Assembly: GCA_958410215.1 (NCBI GenBank)
Contig: CATYOF010000004.1
Location: 62,001 to 126,000, forward strand
Origin: an uncultured Cryptobacterium sp.
GTDB lineage: Bacteria; Actinomycetota; Coriobacteriia; Coriobacteriales; Eggerthellaceae
DNA length: 64,000 nt
Direction of reading: 5' to 3'
Part shown: piece after piece, positions 16,305 through 24,784 of the stretch
How positions within the stretch are numbered: position 1 is the stretch's first letter
Layout: every line of letters begins with the position of its first letter
Program-made: the position numbers and the translations under genes
Notes under the pieces: generated by a model
What the model saw: the letters and a program-made list of their open reading frames with translations, nothing else
Told to the model about the DNA's origin: nothing
Databases searched by the model: none

Positions 16305-17678
16305 ATGGCTACGCCCGTTCTTGTCGTCGGTCATAAAAATCCCGACAACGATTCCATCGCCGCTTCGGTGGGATTTGCCTACTATAAAAATGAAATGATG
16401 AAGCGCACCTTGGCGCAAAATCCCGATGCGGAAGAATTTGAATACATTCCTTGCCGTCTTGGTCCTTTACCAGAAGAATCAGAGGCTATTCTTTCAGAAT
16501 ATGAGGTTAAGGCGCCTGAACTTATCCCTCATGTATTTGCTCGCGTGAGCGATGTTATGAGTGCTCCTGTTATTAGCTTGCCAGGAAGCGCTACGTTGCT
16601 CGAGGCTTCTCAGCTGCTGGCGGTGCATGATATCCGCTCAATTGTGGTTACCGATGAAGCTGGCAAATATGCTGGCGTGGTATCCTCTCGCAAAATTGCT
16701 GAACGCTACATTTCTACCGTCTGCCGTGAAGCAAAAGAAGCAACGGAACAGTCTGCAAGTGCCATTGCGGCAGATTTACAGGCTTCTCTTACGCAAGACA
16801 TTATGAGCTTGGTAGACAATCGTCCCATGATTGTGACGCCTGATGATCTTTATAACGATGTCTTCGAGGACTTAATGGCTAACGAGCTTCGTGAAGCGGT
16901 TGTGCTTGATGAAGAAGGCGTTGCAGTTGGTATCGTGACTCGTTCCGATGTTGCTGTTAAGCCTCGTCGCAAGGTTGCTCTGGTTGATCACAACGAATTC
17001 TCTCAGGCTGTTGATGGCTTGAAGGAAGCAGAAATTGTTGAAATTGTTGATCATCACCGCATTGGCGATGTAAGCACCAATCAGCCTATTCGTTTTACGA
17101 ATGTACCGGTAGGCTCTTCTGCCACCATCGTAACCATGAAACTGCGTGATGCAGGTATTGATATTCCGCAAGGAATTGCTGCAGTTCTGCTTTCCGCCAT
17201 TATGACCGATACGGTTATTTTGAAGTCGCCTACGGCAACTGATATCGACCGCGAAACGGTTGAATACTTGGCAGGTATTGTGGGCCAGGATGCTACCGAA
17301 TTTGGCCTGCACGTATTCAATGCGCGTGGTGGCGATGCAGAAATGGATGTAAAGACGCTCGTTACTGCTGACTCCAAGGAATTTAAGATTCCGGAAGGTA
17401 CCATTCTTATTGCCCAACATGAAACGGTTACGCTTGATGCCGTTATGCAGCGCGAAGACGAAATTCGTGCTTTCCTGCGCGAGCTGAAAGAAAAGAATGG
17501 GTATGAATTTGTGCTTTTACTGGTAACCGACATTATTGCGGAAGGTTCAAACTTCTTGGTTGAAGGCGATCATAAGAAGGTTGATAAAGTATTTGGCATT
17601 GATTCTTCCTCAGCGGTTTGGATGCCAGGTGTTTTGTCTCGTAAAAAGCAGGTAGCTGCTCCTCTTCTGGAGGCATAG
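16305..17678 (+). CDS. ppaC: Manganese-dependent (family II) inorganic pyrophosphatase with CBS pair
   Basis: A 457-residue DHH-superfamily enzyme. The N-terminal metal motif is GHKNPDNDS (His10, Asp14, Asp16); after two CBS motifs (about 81-135 and 165-218, e.g. DVMSAPVISLP and RPMIVTPDD) the DHH half resumes with VDHNEFSQ (Asp228) and VDHHRIGDV (249-251). Insertion of CBS domains makes it longer than the 310-residue simple form; in the family they bind AMP/ADP (inhibition) and ATP or ApnA (activation). It hydrolyses pyrophosphate released by biosynthesis. ATG 16305 follows GAGGAGG. Confidence 0.92.
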   Translation: MATPVLVVGHKNPDNDSIAASVGFAYYKNEMMKRTLAQNPDAEEFEYIPCRLGPLPEESEAILSEYEVKAPELIPHVFARVSDVMSAPVISLPGSATLLEASQLLAVHDIRSIVVTDEAGKYAGVVSSRKIAERYISTVCREAKEATEQSASAIAADLQASLTQDIMSLVDNRPMIVTPDDLYNDVFEDLMANELREAVVLDEEGVAVGIVTRSDVAVKPRRKVALVDHNEFSQAVDGLKEAEIVEIVDHHRIGDVSTNQPIRFTNVPVGSSATIVTMKLRDAGIDIPQGIAAVLLSAIMTDTVILKSPTATDIDRETVEYLAGIVGQDATEFGLHVFNARGGDAEMDVKTLVTADSKEFKIPEGTILIAQHETVTLDAVMQREDEIRAFLRELKEKNGYEFVLLLVTDIIAEGSNFLVEGDHKKVDKVFGIDSSSAVWMPGVLSRKKQVAAPLLEA

Positions 17679-18223
17679 TTGCCAATGCGGTGAAGCGTTA
17701 CTCTGATGGTGAAGCGCTGTTTCGTCAACCTGTTGCTTCTTCGTGAAGATTCTTAGGGGGCATTCCCTGTTATGAGGAGTACCCTTTGTTATGGCGTTTC
17801 TTCTTGCAATAATGATTGTTGCGAGGGGAGTGGTTTTCCTGGCAGGGGCTGCTTGTCATTTACGGACAAAATAGCACTCTTAAGTGTTTAAAAATTTTAA
17901 GCCGATTCGGGTTTTCCGAATCGGCTTTTTGCTTTTTATGTACAACTTTTTATGCTTTCGTTCTGTTTGCCAACAAGAAAGTATTGTTCGTACACGAAAT
18001 TACTTTGATGGTTACAACTGAGGTTTAAAAAGCCTGTTCATTTGCTAGTATCTGTCTCACTTACCCAATTTTTACCACAAGAAAAAGAACTGAACGGTAA
18101 GCACTTTGCCTGAAATTTTGCTTTTGCGCCTGCATTCGGTTTTAAGGCAATCCTTGTGTTTGAGCATAGGAAATAGAGTGGTTTTCCCTCTTGGATCTAA
18201 AAGAGGGGTACCCAAAATTTTGC
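17679..18223. other. Intergenic region before the LytTR regulator
   Basis: No gene is supported. It holds two TGAAGCG direct copies near 17690-17712 and a terminator at 17899-17930. The LytTR gene's promoter must be downstream of that terminator; none is obvious. Confidence 0.4.
17899..17930 (+). terminator. Rho-independent terminator
   Basis: AAGCCGATTCGG pairs with CCGAATCGGCTT around a short T-rich loop, followed by T5. It probably ends the pyrophosphatase transcript. Confidence 0.85.
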
Positions 18224-18234
18224 GGGGGGGGGGG
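18224..18234 (+). repeat. G11 homopolymer at the translation start of the LytTR regulator
   Basis: Eleven consecutive G end four bases before the ATG at 18238, exactly where the ribosome-binding site should be. An upstream frame from TTG 18106 reads through the tract into the gene in frame at this tract length. Poly-G tracts of this size are prone to slipped-strand change. Confidence 0.8.
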
Positions 18235-18237
18235 CAT

Positions 18238-18975
18238 ATGTATAACATAGCTATTCTAGAAGCTAATCAAAACCAAGCAGCATTGTTAAAGGCACTTGTA
18301 GAAAAGAACGTACATAGGGAAGTGTTTAGCATCATCACATGCCCTTCCATTGTTGAACTTGCAAAGTATCTTTCCGATGGCAATGTTGCTAGCATGCTGT
18401 TTGTTGACGTGTGGATGGGTGAGGAAGAAAGCGCTTCCCGAGGAAATGTTATTCCGAAAGGCATCGACATTGTAGAAAAATATCGTCGTTATTTTGCGCG
18501 TGCTCAGGTGGTCTATATGGGTAATTTGGATCATTACACGCCTGCGATATATGAAACAGAGCATGCGTTTTTCTTGCCTAAGCCCTTCTTGCAGCAGGAT
18601 GTTGATACGGCACTTTCATGCGCACTAAATAATCTTTCCAACAACATCAATAAAAGTCTGCCCGTAAAAGTTGGTACTTCGGTTCGCCTTATAAAGTATT
18701 CCGATCTTATTTATATTGAAAGTCAGCGACGTAAGTTGCGCCTTCATCTTTCCAATGAAGTAATAGATATGTATGGGTCGCTTACTGCTATGGCGGCGTC
18801 TCTTCCTTGGCAATTTGTGCAATGCCATAAAAGCTTTATTGTGAATTTGGAATATGTGATCGAATTACAAAAAGAAGGTTTTGTTATGGCCTCAGGTGAC
18901 AAAATTGCCGTAAGTCAAACCAAGCGCAAAGAAGCTCGTCGTTCGTTTATGAAATACTTAGCGGTTGATTTATAA
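18238..18975 (+). CDS. LytTR-family response regulator, degenerate receiver
   Basis: A 245-residue protein: an N-terminal receiver-like domain (1-125), then a LytTR DNA-binding domain (about 145-245) with the pattern IKYSDLIYIESQRRKLRLHL and FVQCHKSFIVNLEYV. In the receiver the phospho-acceptor Asp57 (FVDVWM) and Lys115 (LPKPF) remain, but the acidic pair expected near residues 8-10 is Glu-Ala-Asn and the switch Thr/Ser is Gly. No histidine kinase is adjacent. LytTR factors commonly control surface or virulence functions; the target is unknown. The start is behind an 11-G tract. Confidence 0.85.
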   Translation: MYNIAILEANQNQAALLKALVEKNVHREVFSIITCPSIVELAKYLSDGNVASMLFVDVWMGEEESASRGNVIPKGIDIVEKYRRYFARAQVVYMGNLDHYTPAIYETEHAFFLPKPFLQQDVDTALSCALNNLSNNINKSLPVKVGTSVRLIKYSDLIYIESQRRKLRLHLSNEVIDMYGSLTAMAASLPWQFVQCHKSFIVNLEYVIELQKEGFVMASGDKIAVSQTKRKEARRSFMKYLAVDL

Positions 18976-19257
18976 GCGTTGCCGCAGACACGGACTTGCT
19001 GAAGAGGTGGGTCTGTCGCAGGTGGTCGCGTGTTGCAGATGTAGGTCTGGTGTAAGTGGTCGCGCGTTGTGGACGTGAGTTTTTACAGCTGATGGCAGTG
19101 TGGTGCTTCTCGTCGAAGATTTCGGCAGGGTATTTTCGCAGGTAATGGTGCGTTGTAGGCGTAGTTTTCCCGCAAGAGTAGATGTGCTATGGGCATGGGT
19201 TTGTTGTGCTCATGTGCAAATTACGTGAAGAAGATTCCCCTGTTCGCAGAAAAAAAT
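18976..19257. repeat. Intergenic region with 34-nt tandem duplication (19010-19077)
   Basis: Two adjacent copies of a 34-nt unit, starting GGTCTG at 19010 and again at 19044 and both containing GTGGTCGCG-N-GTTG, differ at about nine positions. The surrounding sequence is GT-rich and non-coding. The str-operon promoter follows. Confidence 0.65.
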
Positions 19258-19285
19258 TTGAAACACCACCATTACCAGGCATAAT
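19258..19285 (+). promoter_or_regulatory. Promoter of the str/S10 transcript
   Basis: TTGAAA (19258-19263), a 16-nt spacer and CATAAT (19280-19285). Transcription would start near 19292 and give a leader of about 170 nt before rpsL. Confidence 0.65.
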
Positions 19286-19297
19286 ATTTCTAAAGAG

Positions 19298-19320
19298 TAT
19301 GGACACACCCGGATGCGTGG
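19298..19320 (+). promoter_or_regulatory. Leader element shared with rplB
   Basis: A 23-nt element with core ACACCCGG and end GCGTGG, 20 of 23 identical to 40263-40285. Both copies lie just downstream of a promoter of a ribosomal-protein transcript. CACCCGG can pair with CCCGGTG at about 19338-19344 with one mismatch, making a hairpin. Confidence 0.6.
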
Positions 19321-19463
19321 CGTTTGACAAGGTATATGCCCGGTGATAAAGTTCATCTTCGCGTTTCCCCGTGAAGCGTGTGTTTTCGCGTGCGTAACTG
19401 CAGAACGCACTCGGAAAACGAAGAACAGGCATGTAGTAACTAATAAAGAAAAGGAGTTGAGTC

Positions 19464-19838
19464 TTGCCTACTATTAATCAGTTGGTCCGCAAGGGCCGCG
19501 CCAAGCAGGTCGACAAAAAGAAGACCCCGGCGCTCAAAGGCAACCCGCAAAAGCGCGGCGTATGCACTCGTGTTTACACTACTACCCCTAAGAAGCCTAA
19601 TTCTGCACTTCGTAAGGTAGCTCGTGTTCGCCTGGTAAATGGCATGGAAGTAACCGCTTACATTCCAGGTATTGGTCACAACCTTCAGGAGCACTCCATG
19701 GTTCTGCTCCGTGGCGGTCGTGTAAAGGACCTTCCTGGTGTTCGTTATAAGATCATCCGCGCTGCTCTTGACTGCGCAGCAGTAGATGGCCGCGCACAGG
19801 CTCGTAGCCGTTACGGTGCTAAAAAGCCTAAGAAGTAA
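19464..19838 (+). CDS. rpsL: Ribosomal protein S12
   Basis: A 124-residue protein beginning MPTINQLVRKGR, with the decoding-centre segments TTPKKPNSALRKVARVRL and GHNLQEHSMVLLRGGRVKDLPGVRY (modified Asp, streptomycin-resistance positions) intact. It starts with TTG behind AAGGAG at 19451-19456. First gene of a run extending to rplW. Confidence 0.97.
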   Translation: MPTINQLVRKGRAKQVDKKKTPALKGNPQKRGVCTRVYTTTPKKPNSALRKVARVRLVNGMEVTAYIPGIGHNLQEHSMVLLRGGRVKDLPGVRYKIIRAALDCAAVDGRAQARSRYGAKKPKK

Positions 19839-19891
19839 GTAATCCGCGTTTTTCGCGTTATTAGTAGTCGTTTAAACCGAAAGGAAGATAT

Positions 19892-20362
19892 ATGCCGCGT
19901 CGTGCAGCAGCAGTCCGCCGCGAAGTGCAGCCGGACGCTCGATTCAACAACCGCTTGGTCACGCAGCTGATCAACAAGGTGTTGTTAGACGGCAAGAAGT
20001 CCGTCGCTGAAGGCATTGTTTACGGTGCTTTCGATATCGTTGCTGAAAAGACCGGTCAGGATGCTCTGACTGTCTTCAAGAAGGCAATGGACAATATTCG
20101 CCCTACGCTCGAGGTAAAGCCTAAGCGTGTTGGTGGTGCTACCTATCAGGTACCAATGGAAGTTAACTCTCGCCGCGCTACTACGCTTGCTATCCGCTGG
20201 ATGGTTGACTTCTCTCGTAAGCGCAAGGAAAACACCATGAAAGAACGCCTTGCAGCTGAAATCATGGATGCAGCAGAGAACACTGGCGCTTCCATCAAGA
20301 AGCGTGAAGACCTCTACAAGATGGCAGAATCCAACCGTGCATTCTCGCACTATCGTTGGTAA
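19892..20362 (+). CDS. rpsG: Ribosomal protein S7
   Basis: A 156-residue protein with the S7 hallmark MPRRAAAVRREVQPDARFNN and C-terminal AESNRAFSHYRW. S7 nucleates assembly of the 30S head by binding the 3' domain of 16S rRNA. It lies 53 nt downstream of rpsL, and the fusA ribosome-binding site overlaps its stop codon. Confidence 0.97.
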   Translation: MPRRAAAVRREVQPDARFNNRLVTQLINKVLLDGKKSVAEGIVYGAFDIVAEKTGQDALTVFKKAMDNIRPTLEVKPKRVGGATYQVPMEVNSRRATTLAIRWMVDFSRKRKENTMKERLAAEIMDAAENTGASIKKREDLYKMAESNRAFSHYRW

Positions 20363-20379
20363 GGAGGAGTGGACTAGAT

Positions 20380-22482
20380 ATGGCAAAGACATCTCTTGAC
20401 CACACTCGTAACTTCGGCATCATGGCTCACATCGATGCCGGTAAGACCACTACCACCGAACGTATTCTGTACTACACCGGCAAAACCCACAAAATTGGTG
20501 AGGTTCATGACGGTGCAGCTACGATGGACTGGATGGTTCAGGAACAGGAACGCGGCGTAACCATTACCGCTGCAGCTACTACCTGCTTCTGGAAGAAGGA
20601 CGGCCAGGAATATCGTTTCCAGATTATCGACACGCCCGGCCACGTTGACTTTACCGCTGAGGTAGAACGTTCTCTGCGTGTTTTGGACGGTACCGTAGCA
20701 GTATTCGACGCTGTTGCTGGTGTTCAGCCTCAGTCTGAAACCGTATGGCGTCAGGCAGAGCGCTATGGCGTACCTCGCATTGCGTTCATCAACAAGTATG
20801 ACCGCGTAGGTGCAGACTTCTTCCATGCAATTCAGACCATGCGTGATCGTCTTGACGCTAAGGCAGTTGCCGCTCAGCTTCCTATGGGCGCTGAAGATAA
20901 CTTCTGGGGCGTTGTAGACCTGGTTACCATGACCGCATGGGACTTCAAGGCAGACGACAAGGGCATGACCTACCCCGAGCCTATGGATGAAATTCCTGCT
21001 GAATTCAAGGAAGACGCAGAAATTTATCATCAGGAACTTCTCGAAGCAGCTGCTGACTGCGACGATGACCTGATGGAAAAAGTTCTCATGGAAGAAGAAG
21101 TTTCCGTTGAAGAACTGAAGGCTGCTATCCGCAAGGGTGTAATCAACTGCCAGATCAACCCAGTATTTGTAGGTTCTGCTTACAAGAACAAGGGTGTTCA
21201 GGAGCTTTTGGACGCTGTAGTAGATTACCTTCCTGCTCCTGGCGATGTTCCTGCAATTAAGGGTGTTAACCCAGAGACTGGTGAAGAGGATGAACGTCCT
21301 GCAGATCCTAAGGCTCCTTTTGCAGCACTTGCATTCAAGATTATGACCGACCCCTTCGTTGGTAAGCTTACTTACTTGCGTGTATATTCCGGTTCTCTCG
21401 AGTCTGGTTCTTATGTACACAATGCAACTAAGGACAAGAAGGAACGTATTGGTCGTTTGCTCCAGATGCACTCCAATAATCGTATCGATATCGATAAGTG
21501 CTCCGCTGGTGACATCGTTGCAGTTGTAGGTTTGAAGAACACCACCACTGGTGACACCCTCTGCGATGAAAACGCTCCTATCATTCTTGAGTCCATGCAG
21601 TTCGCTGATCCTGTTATTGACATTGCTGTTGAGCCTAAGACCAAGGCAGAGCAGGATAAGATGAGCCTCGCACTTCAGAAGCTTGCTGAAGAGGACCCAA
21701 CGTTCCGTGTTTCTACGAACCACGAAACTGGTCAGACCATTATTGCTGGTATGGGTGAGCTTCACCTTGAAATTATTATCGACCGTCTGCTTCGCGAATT
21801 TAAGGTTGAAGCAAACGTTGGTAAGCCTCAGGTAGCTTATCGTGAACGTCCTGGTCATGAAGTACTGGGTGCTGAAGGTAAGTTCGTACGTCAGTCTGGT
21901 GGTCGTGGTCAGTATGGTCACGCAATCATCAATATGTATCCTCAGGAAGCTGGCAAGGGCTACGAATTCGAGAACAAGATCGTTGGTGGTGTTGTTCCTA
22001 AGGAATATATCCCTGCAGTTGACAAGGGCATTCAGGAAGCTCTTAACTCTGGCGTTTTGGCAGGTTACCCTGTTGAGGATGTTCGCGTAGAGCTGATCGA
22101 TGGTTCTTACCATGATGTTGACTCTTCTGAAGCAGCATTTAAGGTTGCTGGTTCTATGGCAATTAAGGATGCTTTGAAGAAGTCCGATCCTGTAATTCTT
22201 GAGCCTGTCATGGCTGTTGAAGTTGAAACTCCTGAAGAGTACACCGGCTTCGTAATGGGCGACATTCCAAGCCGTCGTGGCATCATTCAGGGCCAGGAAC
22301 AGCGTGGTAGTGCCGTAAGCATCACTGCTAAGGTTCCTCTGAGTCAGATGTTTGGCTATGCAACCGATTTGCGTAGTGGTACTCAGGGTCGTGCAACGTA
22401 CACCATGCAGTTCGACTCTTATGAGCCAGTTCCTAAGAATGTGGCAGACGAGATTATCAGCAAGGCTGGTGGTAACGCTTAA
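20380..22482 (+). CDS. fusA: Elongation factor G
   Basis: A 700-residue translational GTPase. G-motifs: AHIDAGKTTTTERIL near residue 17 (G1), RGVTITAAATT (G2), DTPGHVDF (G3) and NKYDRVGA (G4; the usual NKMD is NKYD here). Domain IV has GGRGQYGH. It drives translocation and, with RRF, ribosome recycling. ATG 20380 was chosen: AAGGAGG at the end of rpsG is 12 nt upstream and the protein then starts MAKTSLDHTRNFGI. The gene is not followed by tuf, the usual neighbour. Confidence 0.97.
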   Translation: MAKTSLDHTRNFGIMAHIDAGKTTTTERILYYTGKTHKIGEVHDGAATMDWMVQEQERGVTITAAATTCFWKKDGQEYRFQIIDTPGHVDFTAEVERSLRVLDGTVAVFDAVAGVQPQSETVWRQAERYGVPRIAFINKYDRVGADFFHAIQTMRDRLDAKAVAAQLPMGAEDNFWGVVDLVTMTAWDFKADDKGMTYPEPMDEIPAEFKEDAEIYHQELLEAAADCDDDLMEKVLMEEEVSVEELKAAIRKGVINCQINPVFVGSAYKNKGVQELLDAVVDYLPAPGDVPAIKGVNPETGEEDERPADPKAPFAALAFKIMTDPFVGKLTYLRVYSGSLESGSYVHNATKDKKERIGRLLQMHSNNRIDIDKCSAGDIVAVVGLKNTTTGDTLCDENAPIILESMQFADPVIDIAVEPKTKAEQDKMSLALQKLAEEDPTFRVSTNHETGQTIIAGMGELHLEIIIDRLLREFKVEANVGKPQVAYRERPGHEVLGAEGKFVRQSGGRGQYGHAIINMYPQEAGKGYEFENKIVGGVVPKEYIPAVDKGIQEALNSGVLAGYPVEDVRVELIDGSYHDVDSSEAAFKVAGSMAIKDALKKSDPVILEPVMAVEVETPEEYTGFVMGDIPSRRGIIQGQEQRGSAVSITAKVPLSQMFGYATDLRSGTQGRATYTMQFDSYEPVPKNVADEIISKAGGNA

Positions 22483-22524
22483 GCCAATCTGGCTTAAGCT
22501 CCACCGCTTACAATGGAGGTTAAA

Positions 22525-22833
22525 GTGGCTAAAGAGAATATCCGCATCCGCTTGAAGGGTTACGATCATGAGATCGTGGATCAGTCCACTAAGTTGATCG
22601 TTGACACCGCTCAGAAGACGGGCGCTAAGGTTTCCGGTCCTATTCCGCTGCCGACCGAACGCAACCTGTACTGCGTTGTAAAAGGCCCGCACGTAAACAA
22701 GGACTCTCGCGAGCAGTTTGAAATGCGCACTCATAAGCGCCTGATCGACATCCTTGATCCAACCCCTTCTACGGTTGATTCTTTGATGCGTCTCGATCTT
22801 CCTGCTGGCGTTGATATCGAGATCAAGCTGTAG
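22525..22833 (+). CDS. rpsJ: Ribosomal protein S10
   Basis: A 102-residue protein, MAKENIRIRLKGYDHEIVD to the C-terminal GVDIEIKL. The GTG at 22525 is preferred to ATG 22513 because GGAGG (22515-22519) lies between them and the resulting length is that of S10. Only 42 nt separate it from fusA with no promoter visible, so here the S10 operon is read through from the str operon. In E. coli this gene is the first of its own operon. Confidence 0.96.
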   Translation: MAKENIRIRLKGYDHEIVDQSTKLIVDTAQKTGAKVSGPIPLPTERNLYCVVKGPHVNKDSREQFEMRTHKRLIDILDPTPSTVDSLMRLDLPAGVDIEIKL

Positions 22834-22849
22834 GGGAGTGTGATATTAG

Positions 22850-23470
22850 ATGATTAACGCTATCTACGGTAAGAAAATCGGCATGACTCAGCTCTTCGAT
22901 GAAGACGGCAAGGTAATTCCTGTAACCGTTATCGAAGCTGCTCCTAACAAGGTATGCCAGGTAAAGACTACTGCAACTGATGGTTATGAAGCGGTACAGC
23001 TCGGTTTTGGCACCATCAAGGAGCAGAAGGTAAACAAGCCTATGGGCGGTCACTTCGCAAAGCAGGGTGTTGAACCTGTTCGCTATCTTCGCGAAGTTCG
23101 CGTAACTGATGGCACTGAGCACACTGTTGGTGAAGAAGTTACGGTTGCTAACTTTGCTGAGGTAAAGAAGGTTGACGTAACGGGCACTTCCAAGGGTAAG
23201 GGCTTCGCTGGTGTTATGCGTCGCTATGGCTTTGGCGGTGGCCCAGGTGGACACGGTGCTCACTTCCATCGCGCTCCCGGTTCTGTAGGTCAGTGCGCAT
23301 ATCCTTCCCGCGTATTCAAGGGCGTTCGCCTTCCGGGTCACATGGGTTGCGATACCGTAACGACCAAGAACCTTGAAGTTGTCCGCGTTGATGAAGATAT
23401 GAACCTCATTATGCTCAAGGGTGCTGTTCCTGGCGGCAAAAACGGCGTGGTTCGTATTCGCATGGCTTAG
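22850..23470 (+). CDS. rplC: Ribosomal protein L3
   Basis: A 206-residue protein: MINAIYGKKIGMTQLFDEDG at the start, and the peptidyl-transferase-facing GKGFAGVMRRYGFGGGPGGHG with the RAPGSVGQ and HMGCDTVTTKN segments. L3 initiates 50S assembly. The Gln of the GGQ-like methylation loop common in other bacteria is not at its usual place (GGGPGGHG). Confidence 0.96.
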   Translation: MINAIYGKKIGMTQLFDEDGKVIPVTVIEAAPNKVCQVKTTATDGYEAVQLGFGTIKEQKVNKPMGGHFAKQGVEPVRYLREVRVTDGTEHTVGEEVTVANFAEVKKVDVTGTSKGKGFAGVMRRYGFGGGPGGHGAHFHRAPGSVGQCAYPSRVFKGVRLPGHMGCDTVTTKNLEVVRVDEDMNLIMLKGAVPGGKNGVVRIRMA

Positions 23471-23496
23471 AAACGATGCGAAGGAGTTTATAGATT

Positions 23497-24120
23497 ATGG
23501 CAAGTATTGAAGTAAAGGATGCGAGCGGTAAGAAGGTATCTGATACCGAACTTTCCGCAGCAGTCTTTGAAATTGAGCCAAACGTGCATGTAATGCACGA
23601 AGTGGTTCGCTCCCAGCGCGCTGCTCGTCGTGCTGGTACTCACGACACCTTGACTCGTGGTCAAGTTCGTGGTGGCGGCAAGAAGCCTTGGCGTCAGAAG
23701 GGCACTGGTCGCGCTCGTCAGGGTACGATCCGCGCTCCACAATGGGCAGGCGGCGGTACCGTATTTGGTCCTCATCCTCGCTCTTATGCATTTAAGGTTC
23801 CTGCAAAGGTAGTTAAGCTGGCTATGCGTTCTGCATTATCCGCAAAGCTTGCAGACGGCGAACTCGTTGTAGTTGATTCTCTCTCCTTCGAGAAGCCTTC
23901 CACCAAGCAGGCTGTTGAGGTTCTGAAGAACCTTGGTCTTACCGGTCGTGTAACCCTTGTTGTAGGCGACGAAGACGTAAACACCTATCTGTCTTTCCGT
24001 AACCTCAATCAGGTTCGTACCATTGGTATTTCCGAGGCTAACACCCTCGACTTCATCGACAACAAAGCTCTCGTATTCACGAGCGCTGCTTTGAGCCGCA
24101 TTGAGGAGGTGCTTGCATAA
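23497..24120 (+). CDS. rplD: Ribosomal protein L4
   Basis: A 207-residue protein with the exit-tunnel loop VRGGGKKPWRQKGTGRAR and the WAGGGTVFGPHPR segment. In enterobacteria L4 represses the S10 operon through a leader upstream of rpsJ; no such leader is visible between fusA and rpsJ here. The stop overlaps the rplW start (TAATG). Confidence 0.96.
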   Translation: MASIEVKDASGKKVSDTELSAAVFEIEPNVHVMHEVVRSQRAARRAGTHDTLTRGQVRGGGKKPWRQKGTGRARQGTIRAPQWAGGGTVFGPHPRSYAFKVPAKVVKLAMRSALSAKLADGELVVVDSLSFEKPSTKQAVEVLKNLGLTGRVTLVVGDEDVNTYLSFRNLNQVRTIGISEANTLDFIDNKALVFTSAALSRIEEVLA

Positions 24121-24410
24121 TGAAGGATCCTCGCGAGGTTATCATTCGTCCGATCATTTCGGAGAGCACCTATATGCGTATGGAGGATAACGTTTACACC
24201 TTCGAAGTAGCAAAGACCGCTAATAAGGTAGAGATTGCTCAGGCAATCGAAGCTATTTTCGATGTAAAGGTTGTAAAGGTTAACACCGCAAACGTTAAGT
24301 CTAAGCCAAAGCGCGTACGCTTCCAGGTTGGCAAAACTCGCACTTGGAAGAAGGCTATGGTTACCCTGGCTGAAGGCGACTCCATCGAGATCTTTGCAGC
24401 TCAGGACTAG
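24120..24410 (+). CDS. rplW: Ribosomal protein L23
   Basis: A 96-residue protein, DPREVIIRPIISESTYMRME at the N-terminus and KPKRVRFQVGKTRTWKKAMVTL in the second half. It docks trigger factor and SRP at the tunnel exit. Translation is coupled to rplD. In almost all bacteria rplB follows directly; here a terminator does, and rplB is 16 kb away. Confidence 0.96.
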   Translation: MKDPREVIIRPIISESTYMRMEDNVYTFEVAKTANKVEIAQAIEAIFDVKVVKVNTANVKSKPKRVRFQVGKTRTWKKAMVTLAEGDSIEIFAAQD

Positions 24411-24441
24411 TCTTTAGGGCATAGGTAATATATTAGATTTA

Positions 24442-24480
24442 AACCCCCGTTGGATGTTTCCAGCGGGGGTTGCTTGTTTT
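24442..24480 (+). terminator. Terminator ending the first half of the ribosomal cluster
   Basis: AACCCCCGTTGGA pairs with TCCAGCGGGGGTT around a 4-nt loop (TGTT), followed by a T-rich tail. It closes the rpsL-rplW transcript. Confidence 0.85.
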
Positions 24481-24523
24481 TTGCTCGTTTTAGAGAGAAC
24501 TATCAAATTTGAAATTCTTGACT

Positions 24524-24685
24524 AACTTTTGGATCAAATTTCCCTTAATGCAGGTCTTTATAATTATTTTTTAATGACTTATGTAATTAACGCTTTGTTT
24601 TAGGTAATTAAATAGGATGAAACGGTTTCATTTTGCAGGGAGACAATAAAAATTGCTTCATTAAGGGGGATTTGATCCAAAAGTT
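24524..24685. mobile_element. MITE-like element with 30-bp terminal inverted repeats
   Basis: AACTTTTGGATCAAAT begins the left repeat (24524-24553) and its inverted partner ends at 24685 (24656-24685); 27 of 30 positions match. The 162-bp unit is AT-rich, non-coding and contains a 7-1-7 palindrome, ATGAAACGGTTTCAT (24617-24631). No target duplication is evident. It could instead be a large regulatory hairpin. It sits next to the point where the S10 cluster is interrupted. Confidence 0.5.
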
Positions 24686-24703
24686 TGTTATAAAAACCAA
24701 AAA

Positions 24704-24758
24704 GCTCATAAGAGCAACATGCTGAAAAATGCTGCTTAAAGCTAATTAAGCTATGAGC
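24704..24758 (-). terminator. Minus-strand terminator
   Basis: Read on the minus strand, GCTCATA...TATGAGC encloses a secondary hairpin and is followed by TTTTT. It lies just after the minus-strand gene that ends at 24785. Confidence 0.6.
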
Positions 24759-24784
24759 GAAAATGCCATGCTTTGGAACTTTCC

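Noticed and set aside
17816..18028. A 70-codon frame before the LytTR regulator
   Set aside because: It runs through a rho-independent terminator and has no ribosome-binding site.
18106..18237. A 44-codon N-terminal extension of the LytTR regulator from TTG
   Set aside because: It has no ribosome-binding site and no receiver homology, and includes the poly-G run. It is kept only as a consideration for phase variation.
20374..22734. A 786-codon open frame antisense to fusA and rpsJ
   Set aside because: It is an artefact of strong codon bias in highly expressed genes on the other strand; its translation has no domain and no ribosome-binding site, and the sense genes are certain.
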